DNA of 64,000 nt from Sipunculus nudus (taxonomy: Eukaryota > Annelida > Sipuncula > Golfingiida > Sipunculidae), in NCBI GenBank assembly GCA_026874595.1, contig CM049322.1, forward strand, positions 57,846,386 through 57,910,385, given 5' to 3'. Position 1 is the stretch's first letter; each line of letters opens with the position of its first letter. Below, piece by piece: positions 1 through 11,814 of this stretch. The notes beneath the pieces were generated by a model. It saw only the letters and a program-made list of their open reading frames with translations, made no database searches and was not told the origin of the DNA. The position numbers were made by a program, and so were the translations under genes.

Positions 1-1960
1 ACCAGGCGTTCCTGAAATATAGTAGCAAAATTAACTTTTTTTATGTTGAATAATTATTTTCCGACATAAAATAAACTTTTATATGAAAAAAACATTTTAC
101 CGTAAGTGACATTTTGACCATTAAATTTGAAATTGAAGGTCAAATGCTACTTTGTATATTAGTTGTTGCTAAAATGAAGTAATCATATTGATTTTTATGT
201 TGAGGAATGAATTTCTTGAAAAGAACCCTTAGGATTCATATGTCACACATACAGGCTTCCATAATCACACGTTGGTTTGATTGTCGTTACTTGTGTATGC
301 TAAATGGCAGCCACTGGAACCAAAATACTAAAACCTCAAATAATTCACAAAAACATTTTGAAGTGAAATGTTGATTGCCCTTCGAAAACAGTGTTTTTTT
401 TTTATTTCAGAAAAAAATAAGGAAGAGATACTGATAAACAAACTGAAATACCACATTTTCTTAGAAAATTTATAAAATGATCTTGAATTGACGTGGAAGG
501 TCATTAAAATGTCCATCAATTTTTTTTTAATTGTTTGCCCTACATTCTATGAATCAACAGAGTATAGAAAATTAACATCGAGTGCCCGATTTTTTTTTTA
601 CATTTGCCCTTTTACAATGGGTGACGTATTCATTTGGCCCTGGTCGATTATTGCGCACTTTTTTTTGTATATTGTATTGACACAATGCTTGGATAAAAAC
701 TATGGGCTGTAGAATGACATATTTGGTATCCTTTATCATCTTCTTGTATATTCATATATTTGAGACCAAAAAAATACGATGTATTTTACATAATATTATC
801 AATAATTGCTATCAATTTGTCTTCTGCACATTGTAATTAAAGAAGTAATATGCAGCCATATCTTCCTTTCACACACGTGGTCATACTGTTTTCACTGGGT
901 TTACCTTGGCAGTATGTTCTCACCTTCTTTATACCTTTAAATTGTTATACGAGTCATCCTCTTTAAATGTGCTATTAATTTATATTCTGTCGGGAGGCAT
1001 TTTGACTATTCTTAAATCTTAGCGTGGTTGGTAATTCTCTGGCATATTGAAGCACTCGTACATGGAGGATATGGTTTAGGACTGTCCCTATGTAGATATG
1101 TAGATACCACATGTGCTGAATGAATTGTCTGAGGGGTACGATTGTTCCACGTTTGTAGTCGGGCTGTGGACTGACTCGATTTGTGTTGATGCCGCTATGG
1201 CTTTGAATATGTATAATATGTATTTATTAATGTTTAGTAGCGCTATATATTTGTGTATCAGTTTCAGCTACATTATAAATGGGCCCATGCTCTGTCTTGG
1301 TCGAATAACTGTTCTGCGATCGCACTTTGCTGTAAGTGATGGCATTCCAGATGTTTATAAATTTTGTTAAAAGTAGCAGTCTTTTATGTAAAGGTGTAAT
1401 TTGCCACGGATATTTGAGGATATACTTGTACCTATCATGTATGCATTCAAATCTATGTTTCCTGTCATACTATTTGTATTTACCAATCTTTGTATTCTGT
1501 TACACGTTGTGTATAACCATATATTCTTTTCTTTTCTTATAGTTTCACCTCGTTTGTGCCGTTTACCGTGTTCCCGACGTGTGAGATAAGCTTGTGTGTC
1601 ATCAATAAAGGTGTAAACGTAACAACTTGCGTTGATTCATTCGACATTCGCAACAATTTATATATATAATAATACATACCACACACAATGACCAAGAATT
1701 TAAGTAAATATGATGTGTCGTGCTATGCTGTAGGAATCAAGAGTGCATTTGCAACATCTGGTGCACCAGAGCATTTCTGTCGTAATACTTGTTAAACACC
1801 AATAAAAAACACACAACAAAATACAAAAAAAACAGACAAGCAACATTAGCAGACCAGTTTATGTCAATAAATAAAATCTACAAAAATTGTCATCCAAGGA
1901 AAAACGTCAACTTTTAATAATGCTATCTCATAGGAACTAGTAGTGATTTTTTTCTGAAGT
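1..1960. other. AT-rich stretch without recognisable gene
   Basis: Only short open frames occur here and none resembles a known protein. The one structured piece is a possible solo LTR at 988-1646, listed separately. Confidence 0.6.
988..1646 (+). repeat. candidate solo LTR
   Basis: The segment begins TGTCGGGAGG and ends TTCGACA, giving 5-bp inverted ends TGTCG/CGACA of the TG...CA type. An AATAAA signal at 1604-1609 lies about 37 bp before the end, as in many LTRs. No target duplication was found at the edges and a 5-bp match can arise by chance, so this is a weak call. Confidence 0.22.
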
Positions 1961-1962
1961 TC

Positions 1963-2981
1963 TTAAGTAAATGTGACAAAGGTATTTTGTTTTTTTTTAT
2001 CCTCTTCTGAAATTACCAGATATTTCGCAAATTGATCCCTGTGTCTCGTCTCCACAGTGCAGATCATTCCATTTCCAATACCACATTCTAAAAAGATGAA
2101 GACAGTTTTCGTCGCGATGAGTTCGGTCGACGTCTGCTGGTTGCCCCGGATCGGATGCCAGTCGGAATAGGAATCGCCCTCATGGAGCTGGTAATTGCCT
2201 CCCATCCAGTATGTAGAATCTGTAGTCAGTCAGCTCTAAAATTATTGATTAAATCCATATAGAAATTAAAAAGAAATACAAGAAAAGATTATAAAACAGA
2301 AAGAAAAAAGTGTGAAAATGACTGATTCTATTAAATCCATACTCTTATTCAACTGCGATGAGAATGAAACACAACATTCCCTTTATAACAACATTTGCAA
2401 CAATAAAATCAAAACAACTAAAACGTTACCGTAACGGTCACAATTAAAAAAGTAAATAAGTTACCAGGTTCCGTCAGTTGGTGGCGCCTAATATTGAATT
2501 TCAGATGGTTGTTTTCCCCGGCAGTCTCTATGGTGACTAGGTCACCTTCAAGTTGTCGGCAATGTTTTCTTGCCTGATTCCATGAAAAATCCGTTCTCAC
2601 GAACTTGTAACACGATGGCTGGAAATGATAAGTACTTATGTGATTACCATATTGGATCCAAATATCCAAACCGGGTCATCCGGGTTTTATAATGTAATAA
2701 TGTGACCTTCTCTTATAAACGGCTTAATATTGTAGAAGTTACTTGAAAGAATCGGCAAATATGTTAATAAGCGCCTTACCTATGTTACCCATGTAATACA
2801 GCATAGCGTAATCAATTCAGATAATTTAATATCGTCCTATGTTATACCTAACACACTGTTTATATCAATGTGAATCAAATATGTTTGAGTATGATCGCCA
2901 AAAAAATACCTGCTAATGACAGCAGCATTGGAAAGATAAACAGGAATTCTATTGATTGCATATCTCCTCAGAGTCAATGTT
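1963..2981 (-). pseudogene. C-type lectin (CTLD) copy 1, probably inactive
   Basis: Three coding pieces are visible. The signal exon (2910-2961) starts MQSIEFLFIFPMLLSLA and ends at a GT donor in phase 1; an acceptor ends at 2982, so 2962-2981 would be 5'UTR. The middle exon ends at a donor after 2465 (phase 1) and encodes PSCYKFVRTDFSWNQARKHC and a TIETAGENN segment, the first half of a CTLD. The last exon (1963-2219) opens with STYWMGGN, which matches the WIGGND motif. Upstream of PSCYKF the sequence resembles the related gene at 17 kb, but a TGA (2676-2678) sits where the first cysteine codon should be, and no phase-1 acceptor is seen. The acceptor that does exist, before 2618, is in phase 0 and would break the frame. 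The last exon lacks EPN/QPD and WND but keeps two terminal cysteines, followed by an unusual charged tail. It could still be a divergent short-form lectin if another exon supplies the frame. Confidence 0.7.
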
Positions 2982-3794
2982 CTGGAATAAGGTAAACAAA
3001 TCCAATTTAAACATGCGCATGCATATAACCTACTGTTAAAGTGTCATTGACCTTTTAATCAATACAGTTAAATGGTTAGGTGTTTAACTAACAAAACCTA
3101 TATATAAACGTGCAGAAGTGCGGCGATCTCTCTCTGTTTGCTGATGACCCAGCTTAAATAAGATTCCATTGTATAGCATTATATGCAATGTTGTAAATAT
3201 ATGGAAATTAAATTTAAAACCAAGAGAGACTTAATGCCTGAAGAACTACTTGATGTAGTTATATCATATATCAGATTCTGATATTTTGTTTTGTTAAAAT
3301 TGATCATTTACGTTATTTGTAATAACTGGCCACTAAAATTTATCAAGGACTTCATAGATGTTTTAATGTTTATAAATTTTCATGTGAAAAAAACATGTTA
3401 ATAAATAGTAATAGATAGAAATAGGCTCTTTTAATCAAACAAAATAATATGTTATCTACTTTAATACTGCTAATTATAATAATGATAACAGTTTACACAG
3501 TTACTCTTGTTTAGTACAATAATACCATTTACGATACGATAACACAAGGGGCGTTGCTCGTCTTCTCTCGGCAGATATACAATGAATATAGTAGTCCTGG
3601 TCTATATATGTTTAATTCTGCTCAGGAAAGCGCTAATATTGCGGTTTAAGTTCTGGAGTTGTCAGCACTCACGCCCTCTCACCTGCGACATCCCTTATCT
3701 TTCAGGTGAACGGAAACATACTTGTGGCAGTAAAGATGATCGATTACATATTGTGGCATTTATGTTGACACCACCTTGTTCATCTGAGATTTAA
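2982..3794. other. interval upstream of lectin copy 1
   Basis: A TATA-like TATATATA at about 3098-3107 could serve the minus-strand lectin or a plus-strand start; no donor decides this. An open frame at 3582-3794 (+), with a hydrophobic start MNIVVLVYICLILL, matches nothing I know. Confidence 0.35.
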
Positions 3795-3948
3795 TGCGTA
3801 ATTACTCAAATCTTCGTTCCAATAAAATGACATTAAGTATAACTCTATCCGACCAAGGGATGGCATTTATGAGGAAATAAAAAGAGACACCTGCGAAAGT
3901 TACCTTATGAATTCCAAGGTGCTAATCGTGTGACACGAAGTCCGAGTA

Positions 3949-3955
<7 letters not shown>
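3795..3955 (+). repeat. dispersed repeat, copy A, ending in (AT)n
   Basis: About 70% alike by eye to 12812-12965. Shared blocks include AATAAAATGACATTAAGT/AATAAAACGACATTGAGT, TTATGAGGAAATA, CACCTGC and ATCGTGTGA. Both copies run straight into an (AT)n tract, so the tract appears to be part of the element or its tail. No coding capacity is seen. Confidence 0.6.

Positions 3956-4024
<69 letters not shown>
3951..4024. repeat. (AT)n(GA)n compound microsatellite
   Basis: About 40 bp of AT repeats continue into about 32 bp of GA repeats. The same order recurs at 34396-34552, and in reverse complement at 29515-29600. Confidence 0.95.
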
Positions 4025-4025
<1 letters not shown>

Positions 4026-4730
4026 GGATATAGATAGATACATGTATGTACGTTTAAGATATGTATTCATATTTCCTGAAAGACATACACGCCTCTATGT
4101 TATATTTCTTTTAACGCGTTTGCCTTTTTCTCTCCGGGGCTAGAAACTACAACTTAGCGTGGTCTAATTTGGTAGAAAATAAATAAAATTTTCAATATAT
4201 TACAGTGGTAAATGAAAGCATAACGCTTAATTAAATATACTTATCGCAACGTATATTTTGATTATTTCTATTAACATTAGACCTTGAGGGGATACCCATT
4301 AAAGTTAGATTCACTTTCCTTATTGACCAATCTAGAGGACAAAGAATAAGGAGGGAATACACCGAACCAAACAGAACCTCGACCAAGATACTCGAGTTAA
4401 AGATACAACACAGTGTTAATGCCAAGGGTTCTTGTTAATGCACAAACTGCTCGCATGTCAAGTTGAATATTTTGTCTTTGTGTGTTTGTTAAAATATATG
4501 TCGCGCTTTACAAATGTATAATGAATTACAACTAATACTACTTATAATAATAATAGTTTCATATTTGTTCCCTTGGCGTAACAAGCACCACAGGAGAACC
4601 CAAATTTATCATTGTATATATTTAACAACATACTTATATAAGTGCCACACATGTTTTAGCTCTCAAAGGGGAACAATGAGGGACCATGTTGATATTTGCG
4701 CCGGATGGCGCTAGTGTAACAAGGGTCCAA
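4025..4730. other. no gene seen
   Basis: AT-rich sequence with short unremarkable frames. A small hairpin GCGCC-GGAT-GGCGC lies at about 4699-4712, just before the YqaJ-like gene. Confidence 0.5.
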
Positions 4731-6614
4731 GTGCTGGTTCACGTGGTGTTGCAGCAGGTGTCTTTTATCAGTTGTCCAGTTTTGTTTCCACGCGAATATT
4801 TGTTTTTGCTGCCACCTTTGTCATATAATTGAGACTAAATACGGAGACTGAACCCTGTACCTAATTCGAAAGGAGATAAAGCGGAGAGGAGCGCGAGTTC
4901 CATTTCGGAAAACCGACTGTATTGAAAGGTAAATATAAGCGATAATTGAGGCTTCGGTTCGGCCGGGCAAGCAGTGTGGACATGAATAGGTCAACGTTAT
5001 ATCTTATAAATAGGTTTCTCAGTGTATATACGTAATGGCCGCATATTTTGACTTTGGCATAATGTTAAAAACAGGTTGGGTATAGAAAGAAACTTGATCG
5101 ACGATGTGAGCCTGGTTAATATCTGTTCAGCAGGCGGTTGACAAGACTCAAATCATATCTCATTTATATTCATGGACATCGTTGTCAACACGACAATAGG
5201 TCTTGATGATTCGAGGAAAAACATGCTGTTTGTTATTTATTTAGATATGGAATCTCATGTTTTTTTAATGATAACAGTGATTAATGATTTTTTTACGCTG
5301 CTAAAGATCTGAATTTCCATCCACAGACTTCAGTAATATGACAGGAACAAGAACTTTGGTATAGATCCCGAGGACAGTACACCTACCTTCAAGATGGATC
5401 TGCCTCCCTATGACGATTACAAGGACCTCAACACTGGAGCAGTGGTAGTTATTTCACACTTTTCAGATTAATTTAAGATAACCATATATTTAAATGTTAT
5501 CCCCACATTCACACAAACTTCATTGAATTTCATTAATAACATGATTTATTGTGATATGTGCAGCAGTTATTCATTTAAAATAATAAACATAAAAAACACA
5601 TCATTAAGATAATTTTATTGATAGCGCTATAATTTAAGATGCAGTCCTGCTTCATATGTTGCAGATCCAACGACTTACCGAGGCTACGGCCATCCAGTAC
5701 CTCATCCCATTTGATAAGATGCTAAGGGAGGAAGATCCATTGTGGAAATCAAGTTTCATTAGGTATGTGCGATGGGCTATTGTTGATGATGTTACTTTTT
5801 TAAGGGGTAATTGCAGAGCTGAAATGAGGAAAGCAGTGTCCTACAATAAAGATCTAAAAATGGGTTACAGTGGGAATGTAAGACAAGTTTACTGTGACTA
5901 TGAACCCATGCCAGCTGTAAGCATAAAGTGTGTCTTCTGTTTACGCTTGTCAAGTTCTTTGTGTCAGGTGAGCTCAGAACTGAGCAAATATGTGCACAAT
6001 AACTTCAAACATTCAACAAGGTAAAACGATTCACCGGCTCACCAGTTAAAATGGGGGATTTACCTTTTTGGAAAATTCAGAATTCATAAACTTAATGTCA
6101 CAACTATAAGCAAAACCAAATGTGCAGAGCAAGTTTTGCATCTCGGGGCCAAAGTAGTAACAGATTGTGGAGGCAGGTGAGGCTAAACAGGCTTCACTTA
6201 TCAAATTTTGGGAGAATTTGCAAGGCGAAAGGCAAAACTGATATTAACAAGATTTAAAATTGCCAGTTTTAAAGCAAGGACAGACATACCAGGGCAAGGC
6301 AGAGAACGTACGAGAAACAAACAAACGAACAGTGGTGTGCACAGTTGTGGGGTATTTGTCCTGCCCGAGTTTCCATATCTTGCTCGTTCCCCAGATGGGA
6401 TAATAAGTGATACAACTTTAATCCAGGTTAAGTGCCCATACACAGCAGGAGCAAGAAGGTCACTCCTGCCAATGTGCCTTTTCTGATATGTGACAATGGG
6501 TTCCTAATGCTTAACAAAAAACACGATTATTATTATCAGGTCCAGGGACAGCTTTACTGTGCAGCCAGGGAAAATTGTGATTTTGTGGTGTTAACAAAAA
6601 AAAAAAGGAAATAG
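4731..6614 (+). pseudogene. YqaJ-nuclease/SWIM-type protein gene, decayed
   Basis: A 5' exon may end at 4928 (donor AAAG|GTAAATA). A second exon follows the acceptor at about 5327 and has an ATG at 5393 (MDLPPYDDYKDLNTGAV). A third begins at about 5665 (IQRLTEATAIQYLIPFDK). The stretch VDDVTFLRGNCRAEMRKAVS with YSGNVRQVYCD resembles the part of animal YqaJ/SWIM proteins that carries the SWIM zinc finger. Here the CxC...CxH pattern is broken (CDY, and KCVF in place of KCKH). After a disrupted stretch, 6208-6614 gives the YqaJ fold: FPYLARSPDGIISD, LIQVKCPY, then, after a frameshift near 6455, PFLICDNGFLMLNKKHDYYY and QVQGQL. YqaJ enzymes are lambda-exonuclease-like PD-(D/E)xK nucleases. The Asp of SPDG is present, but the Glu expected before xK is Gln (IQVK). 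A transposon origin is inferred from the transposase facing it. Confidence 0.72.
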
Positions 6615-6639
6615 AAATACCCCCCCCCCCCAAAATAAA

Positions 6640-7221
6640 GGAATCAACCTTTTATTGAATAAATGTTAGAGAAGTTGTGTGCCTTTTTCAATAATGATTT
6701 CTGGTATGCTTTACTAAACAAGTATATATTTAGAAATTATTACAAATATGATGTTCATACACAAACATAACCTGTTATGCTATAATGATATCATGGTTTG
6801 TTTAAATATCACAATATTGAAATCCATTCGCTCAGTTTGAACCATCAAATTTACTACGTGCAGTTACTCAAGGAAATTGTGAAGTAATACAAATATTAAA
6901 GTATAGAAAAGGATGTCTTTGTCACACTAGAATGGACAGCTACACCAATGCCGTGTAGCGGCATTGCGGTGGTACAAGTGATAATATATAGAACAGTATA
7001 CAGTAACATATGATTATTATTTGATGTGGTGCTAAGCATCATGAAGAACTTTATATGTACAAAAGTTACACAGCATACAACAAATATAAATTATTTCTGA
7101 TGCTTATGCACATTCAATGGGACACATTGGCCTGGTCAATATCTTGTCTGTTTTTGCAAACCAAATAAGCCTTTCTAAGTGCACCCTCTAACTGGCAACC
7201 CTTCTGTTATGTGACAGGGGT
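6640..7221. other. spacer between converging transposon genes
   Basis: Begins just after a short C-run at about 6621 and holds no open frame of note. It is probably the shared 3' region of the two converging genes. Confidence 0.45.
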
Positions 7222-8198
7222 TCACCATTGAATTAGTTTCCCTTTATTAAAGAGGTAGGGATGTTTACCAACACACCTTTTGGTGCAAACAAGTCTTGCA
7301 CGTTCATTCCTTTGTCCAACCGTGATGCTACCTCCCTTGTCGCATGTTTTCCTCAAGTCACTTGGCTCAACAACTTGTGGTTGAGCCACTGTAGGCATGG
7401 GGATATGAGTGAACAGATCACCAGGGCTCAATCTAACTACAGCTTTGGCAGTGTGTATGTTCTTGTATGTTGAATTAGTGGTCTGTTGCAAAAGTGGGCA
7501 TTTCAGTTTTTTGATCCGGCACTCCATACCATCCAGAATAATCCTTGTGGTTGGAAATTGTTTTGCAAAATATGATGGCATAAAGTATGATACCAGACTC
7601 TTTGGTGGCCAAATATCAAACTCAGAATATGCATAAAGTTAACCCACGTTATGAGTATGTTGGCCACTGAGAAAACTGAGATGGTGAACCTTAAGGACAA
7701 ATCCTAAATACATTTGTACTGCCTGAGTTCTATCATTGATTAAAAAAGTTTTAAACTGATTCGGCACTGAAAGAAACTGGCAGTTCCGCCACCTGTAATT
7801 TAAGTCATAAGCAGCAGGGCCTAATGTGCTAAGCACGAACATAAATTATTATATGTTTCAAGTTCTGTCAAGTGGTGTACTGGATCATCATTGTGTGTGT
7901 AGTTGTCTATGTTGTATGGTGGGTTGTGTCTGTGTACATGTGTGCTGGTTGTAACTGGTATCTTCTTGGTCTCATTTGGGGAACTGTTGGGCTCTGTCTC
8001 TCTTTTTTAATCATCCTGGGGTGTAACCACAACTTCACTGCCAACTCCAGGGGCGTCTAACTCTCTGTCATCCAAACGCTTTAATCGTTTGCTGGCTCGC
8101 TCATCTCTTCTTTCTGTTTCTGAAGTTGCTTATTTGGTCCAAAGAAAACACGCTTAGTACAGCATTCGGTATCAGGACCTTTCTTTGTGGAATCTCCC
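7222..8198 (-). pseudogene. DDE_Tnp_4 (HARBI1-like) transposase, frameshifted
   Basis: The clearest part is 7222-7581: FPTTRIILDGMECRIKKLKC, then LLQQTTNSTYKNIHTAKAVV, then LSPGDLFTHIP. This matches the family pattern FPTTR-ID-T-I...QQ-TFSTYKN--T-K---GI-P. Family members catalyse cut-and-paste transposition with a DDE triad; the first Asp is in IILDG. Upstream, 7639-7842 encodes LGPAAYDLNYRW and 7503-7700 encodes LRFTISVFSVANILITWVNF in another frame. Both belong to the helix-turn-helix region that precedes the catalytic domain, so at least two frameshifts separate the parts. Farther upstream, a charged segment (RASKRLKRLDDRELDAPGVG) follows an acceptor ending at 8199. The second catalytic region (normally MADKGF-like) is degraded to VGQRNERARL. 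Not functional. Confidence 0.75.
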
Positions 8199-8570
8199 CT
8201 GCATTAAAATTACATCTGTATTTATTATGAGTGATTTGTTTTACTATGATGTTAATATGAATTATATTTCATGATGATTACAGTAAAAATATGAATGCTT
8301 ATTTAATTATTGTGTAATTTCTTATCTCTTATTTGGAGTCAACATCATGTCATGATAACCTGATATATACCTGCTGTACTATACGGTAAGTGCCTACTTG
8401 ATGATTAGAGAATGGAGAGTCAGGTTGTTAGTCTCCTCATGGTGTTATATCCATTGAATTGGAGAAGTATCTTGTGAAGATTTTGGCAGCGATTCTCCCA
8501 ACCTGCAGGTCTCACATTTCTATGTTATTTTTTCTTCCTTGGTTAGAGAACAAGCAGTTAATATAAAACA

Positions 8571-8573
<3 letters not shown>

Positions 8574-8638
<65 letters not shown>
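8574..8638. repeat. (AT)n microsatellite
   Basis: About 32 uninterrupted dinucleotide units. Confidence 0.97.
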
Positions 8639-8641
<3 letters not shown>

Positions 8642-8981
8642 ATGCTTGGTAGCAGTATTGTACTGATTAATTAACTATTGCTAATTCAGCGAACAACTGT
8701 GCGCTTCCTCAGTTATTTGAACTGTATCATATTCCTTTCAGCACGTTAACTGGAATTTAGCGTTATATCGATTTTTTTTCCATTTGCTCATCTGCCAAGA
8801 AAGGCCAGATGCTTTAATCCAGAACATCGAAAGAAAAGGCAATTATATAAACAGGAGAGAACTCCCGTATATAATATAGAAAAGATCGTGAATCATCTGT
8901 CCCTTTTTTCCCATTCAAAAAAATGAATGAGCAAATATTTTTCATTATAATTTGAAGTCGGAGCCTTTATGTTTATAAATA

Positions 8982-8984
<3 letters not shown>

Positions 8985-9036
<52 letters not shown>
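8985..9036. repeat. (AT)n microsatellite
   Basis: About 25 units, followed by a short GT-rich stretch. Confidence 0.95.
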
Positions 9037-9040
<4 letters not shown>

Positions 9041-9368
9041 ATGTGTGTGTACGGTGTGCGTGTCTGTGTGTGCATGTTTCTATATGTATTGTTTAAAAGA
9101 AAAATAGTTTCAAATAAGTTTTAGGGACAACATTCAATAAGATCATTTTTTAGACAATAACAACCATCCAGCTATCAACAATCTATAAATTTTTATTCAA
9201 GATGACGTAATACAGTTAGTGGGCAACTTTGGGCAAAATTTGTATCAGAAAGGCGGAAAAGCATGTATCAACATCATTTTTAATTCGGTGTGGTAGTTAA
9301 GCTTCTGTTATTGCTGTTGCTCGAACATGTCCCACTATTTGGAAATGATTAGGATAACGCATTATAGT

Positions 9369-9690
9369 GGGCCAGCCAAAGTTGATTTTTTTTTTCACTT
9401 TTAAGGGCATTGCTTGTTAATGGCAGGCATCCGTGCTAGATCAACAGGCATAGAGTGAAGAAAAAAGTGTGGGTGGATGCCACCTGAAATTTTGAATTTC
9501 AAGGTCATTTTCAAGGTCAAACTGAAAAATGGGCCAGCCAAGATCGATTTTTCACTTTTTGGAACATTGCTTGTTTATAACATGCATCAATGCCAGATCA
9601 TCCAAACAACCAGTGACGGAAAAAGCGTGGGTGGATGCCATCCTACATTTTACCTTTAAGGTCATTTACAAGGTCAAACCGAAGGAAATT
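9369..9690 (+). repeat. two tandem copies of a 162-bp repeat with AGGTCA motifs
   Basis: GGGCCAGCCAA begins both units (9369 and 9531). Both then carry a T-rich CACTTTT, an ATTGCTTGTT block, a GTGGGTGGATGCCA block and a TCAAGGTCA-type block. An inverted, more diverged copy lies at 11815-11995. Each unit ends with two AGGTCA half-sites about 6 bp apart. No protein is encoded. Confidence 0.75.
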
Positions 9691-11499
9691 GAACCTGAAC
9701 GGGTATAGTGTTTCTCTATCAATAAAACCATAGTTTATTCGGTAACCTTAGGCTTTAGAGATATATATGTGTCAAGTGCAACATACCCAAGCCACGTAAT
9801 AATAATGTTGATAATTTCTTACACTTGAAAGTATGACATTTACAACTTTAAAGTGTGTTTTTGTTCACAGTAACGTATTTACTTCTCTGAATCAAGACAT
9901 ATGGAAGCGGTGTAAAGCGCGGTAATGTGTCCCTAAAAGTGTCTTTAACACACTTTAAATGATAAAAGAAAAATGACAACATTTTGTATAATGCAGGATA
10001 AGGGGTCCATGACCGATATTTGCTTATAATATAGCATCTTCGTGGAAATGAAATCCTAGGGGAGATTCCAAGTAACTTTCTCAATGTAATTTTCAAGGTC
10101 AACAGGGACAAAATAGAAATGTTCACAGAGCATTTATTTTGTTAAACATCAAAGTACACCACCTAAAAAAATATCCTTTAAAACATCACAGTTTACATTC
10201 CGGGGTACATCAAAGTTACACATCCCAGATGAATGTTATGCAGTACTGTTGAAAAATAGGTAACACATTCAGCTGAACAAAATAGTTACACCTCATTGTT
10301 GCAGGAAAAAGAAACAACACTTAAACATAACGGAGGAGGCAGCATGTATATACCGTATATGAATATATAACTTCTCTTGGTGACAAGTTGACACGATAGT
10401 TTATTATTTTAGTACTAATCCTATCGTGAAGTATAAGCTCCATCACACCATGCCAAGCTCTCACAATACAATAAAGAAAAAAAGGACACAGGTGCCCACA
10501 TCTGTCTCCTATTATATGTCAGTGTAGCCGGCTAATTATGTACCCTTTATTTTTTATTTTTTCCTAATTATGGCACATCAATATTGCTTTCAAAAGAATT
10601 TAATCGGTTAAAGCAACTGACGGGTCCTAGCCTTTATTGTAAGTGATTATAATGTACCTTGACTGGCCCAAGTGTCATTATATATGAACATGTACATTAT
10701 CAGGAAAAAAATATCTTTCATCTGGCACGGCCTTTCGCTCTAACTTAAAATGTATCTCTACAGGTATTTGAACAGCTAAAGAGAATAATTAAAGAATTAA
10801 AATGACATAAAATTAAAGAATATAAAAATATTATGTTCGAAATAAGAAACCGTATAACACCTCCAGATCTGTCATGAACTCTATAAATGAGAGCACCAAG
10901 GTTTGTATCCCAAAATTTTAAAGCTTACATGGTGATTGTCATCATATCTCGATATGACTTAAATGGTTTCACACACCTTGGACTTCATGCATGCAACCGA
11001 TTATTCAGTCAAACATATTCAATGACTTATCTTATTATTGATACACATTATGTCTTTAAACTATATTCGTCATAGTAGCATGTACATGGTAGTGTTTTTT
11101 GGATTCTCTCTAGTGCTCTGAATATGAATAAAACTAGTTGGAAAACGACTGTATAAAAATGATTATGCACCAGTTAGCACTATCATATATGACATATTTG
11201 CAGAATGCGTGAATTTAAGACTTGATCTGCTTCATGACAAAATGAAATAGATAAAAATTTATATCACTGCAGTTGAAGGAGTAAACAACCTGATATTGTT
11301 TAAGAAACTGCTGTCAAATTGTCAATACCTGTTAACACACAGAACAAGCTGACATCTATAACAAAACAAAGCGTAGTCGTGTCAGAGTTGAGAGCGCCTC
11401 CTGGGGGCCACACTCGTTTTTCAACTTGTGTGGCCCATGCACGATAAAATGACTATGTTTTAAGTCTGTTCATTCAGACGTCTCAGAGGTGAGTGAGAG
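9691..11499. other. non-coding interval between inverted repeat copies
   Basis: It holds a minus-strand open frame at 9848-10126 (MNISILSLLTLKITLRKLLG...) that I do not recognise, and nothing else coding. It lies between the 9369 repeat and its inverted copy at 11815, so the whole could be one composite element. Confidence 0.4.
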
Positions 11500-11760
11500 A
11501 CAAACACACAATCCCACGGACAGGACGATCAGACTATGTACAGTGCAAACACACGGTTACAAATTAAGTGAAACCACAGTGCTATAGTATATGTAGTAAG
11601 TAATGTAAATTGTTTTATTCATTAAAAGATTATCTGTTTCTAATACTAAATTTTCACAAACACACAAACCTACGGACAGGACGATCAGACTATGTACAAT
11701 GCAAATACACGGTTACAAAATTAAGTGAAACCACAGTGCTATGGTATATGGACATTTTAA
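11500..11760 (+). repeat. tandem duplication, period about 154 bp
   Basis: GGACAGGACGATCAGAC plus about 65 further bases at 11518 recurs at 11672 with few changes, including ACGGTTACAAA and TTAAGTGAAACCACAGTGCTAT. The 5' halves of the units are more diverged. Confidence 0.8.
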
Positions 11761-11814
11761 ATGAAAATGTGGCCTATATTACATCAAATAAGGAAAAAAC
11801 GAAATTGTATACTC

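Larger units (their letters stand above)
4731..8198. mobile_element. candidate two-gene DNA transposon relic (YqaJ + DDE_Tnp_4)
   Basis: A plus-strand YqaJ-like gene converges on a minus-strand DDE_Tnp_4 transposase with only about 600 bp between them. From memory, ISL2EU DNA transposons carry a transposase and a YqaJ-like nuclease, which would explain the pairing. I found no terminal inverted repeats or target duplication, so the boundaries are only those of the coding remnants, and two unrelated insertions remain possible. Confidence 0.42.
8199..9368. other. no gene seen; two AT tracts
   Basis: AT-rich filler with (AT)n at 8574-8638 and 8985-9036. I looked for a THAP exon belonging to the neighbouring transposase and did not find one. 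Confidence 0.5.

Noticed and set aside
4731-8198. Reading the YqaJ-like gene as a functional host gene
   Set aside because: A frameshift near 6455, stops between the SWIM-like and YqaJ parts, a broken zinc motif and Gln for the catalytic Glu argue for decay.
8893-9075. Open frames encoding Tyr-Ile runs here and at other AT tracts
   Set aside because: They are translations of (AT)n repeats with no non-repeat domain.
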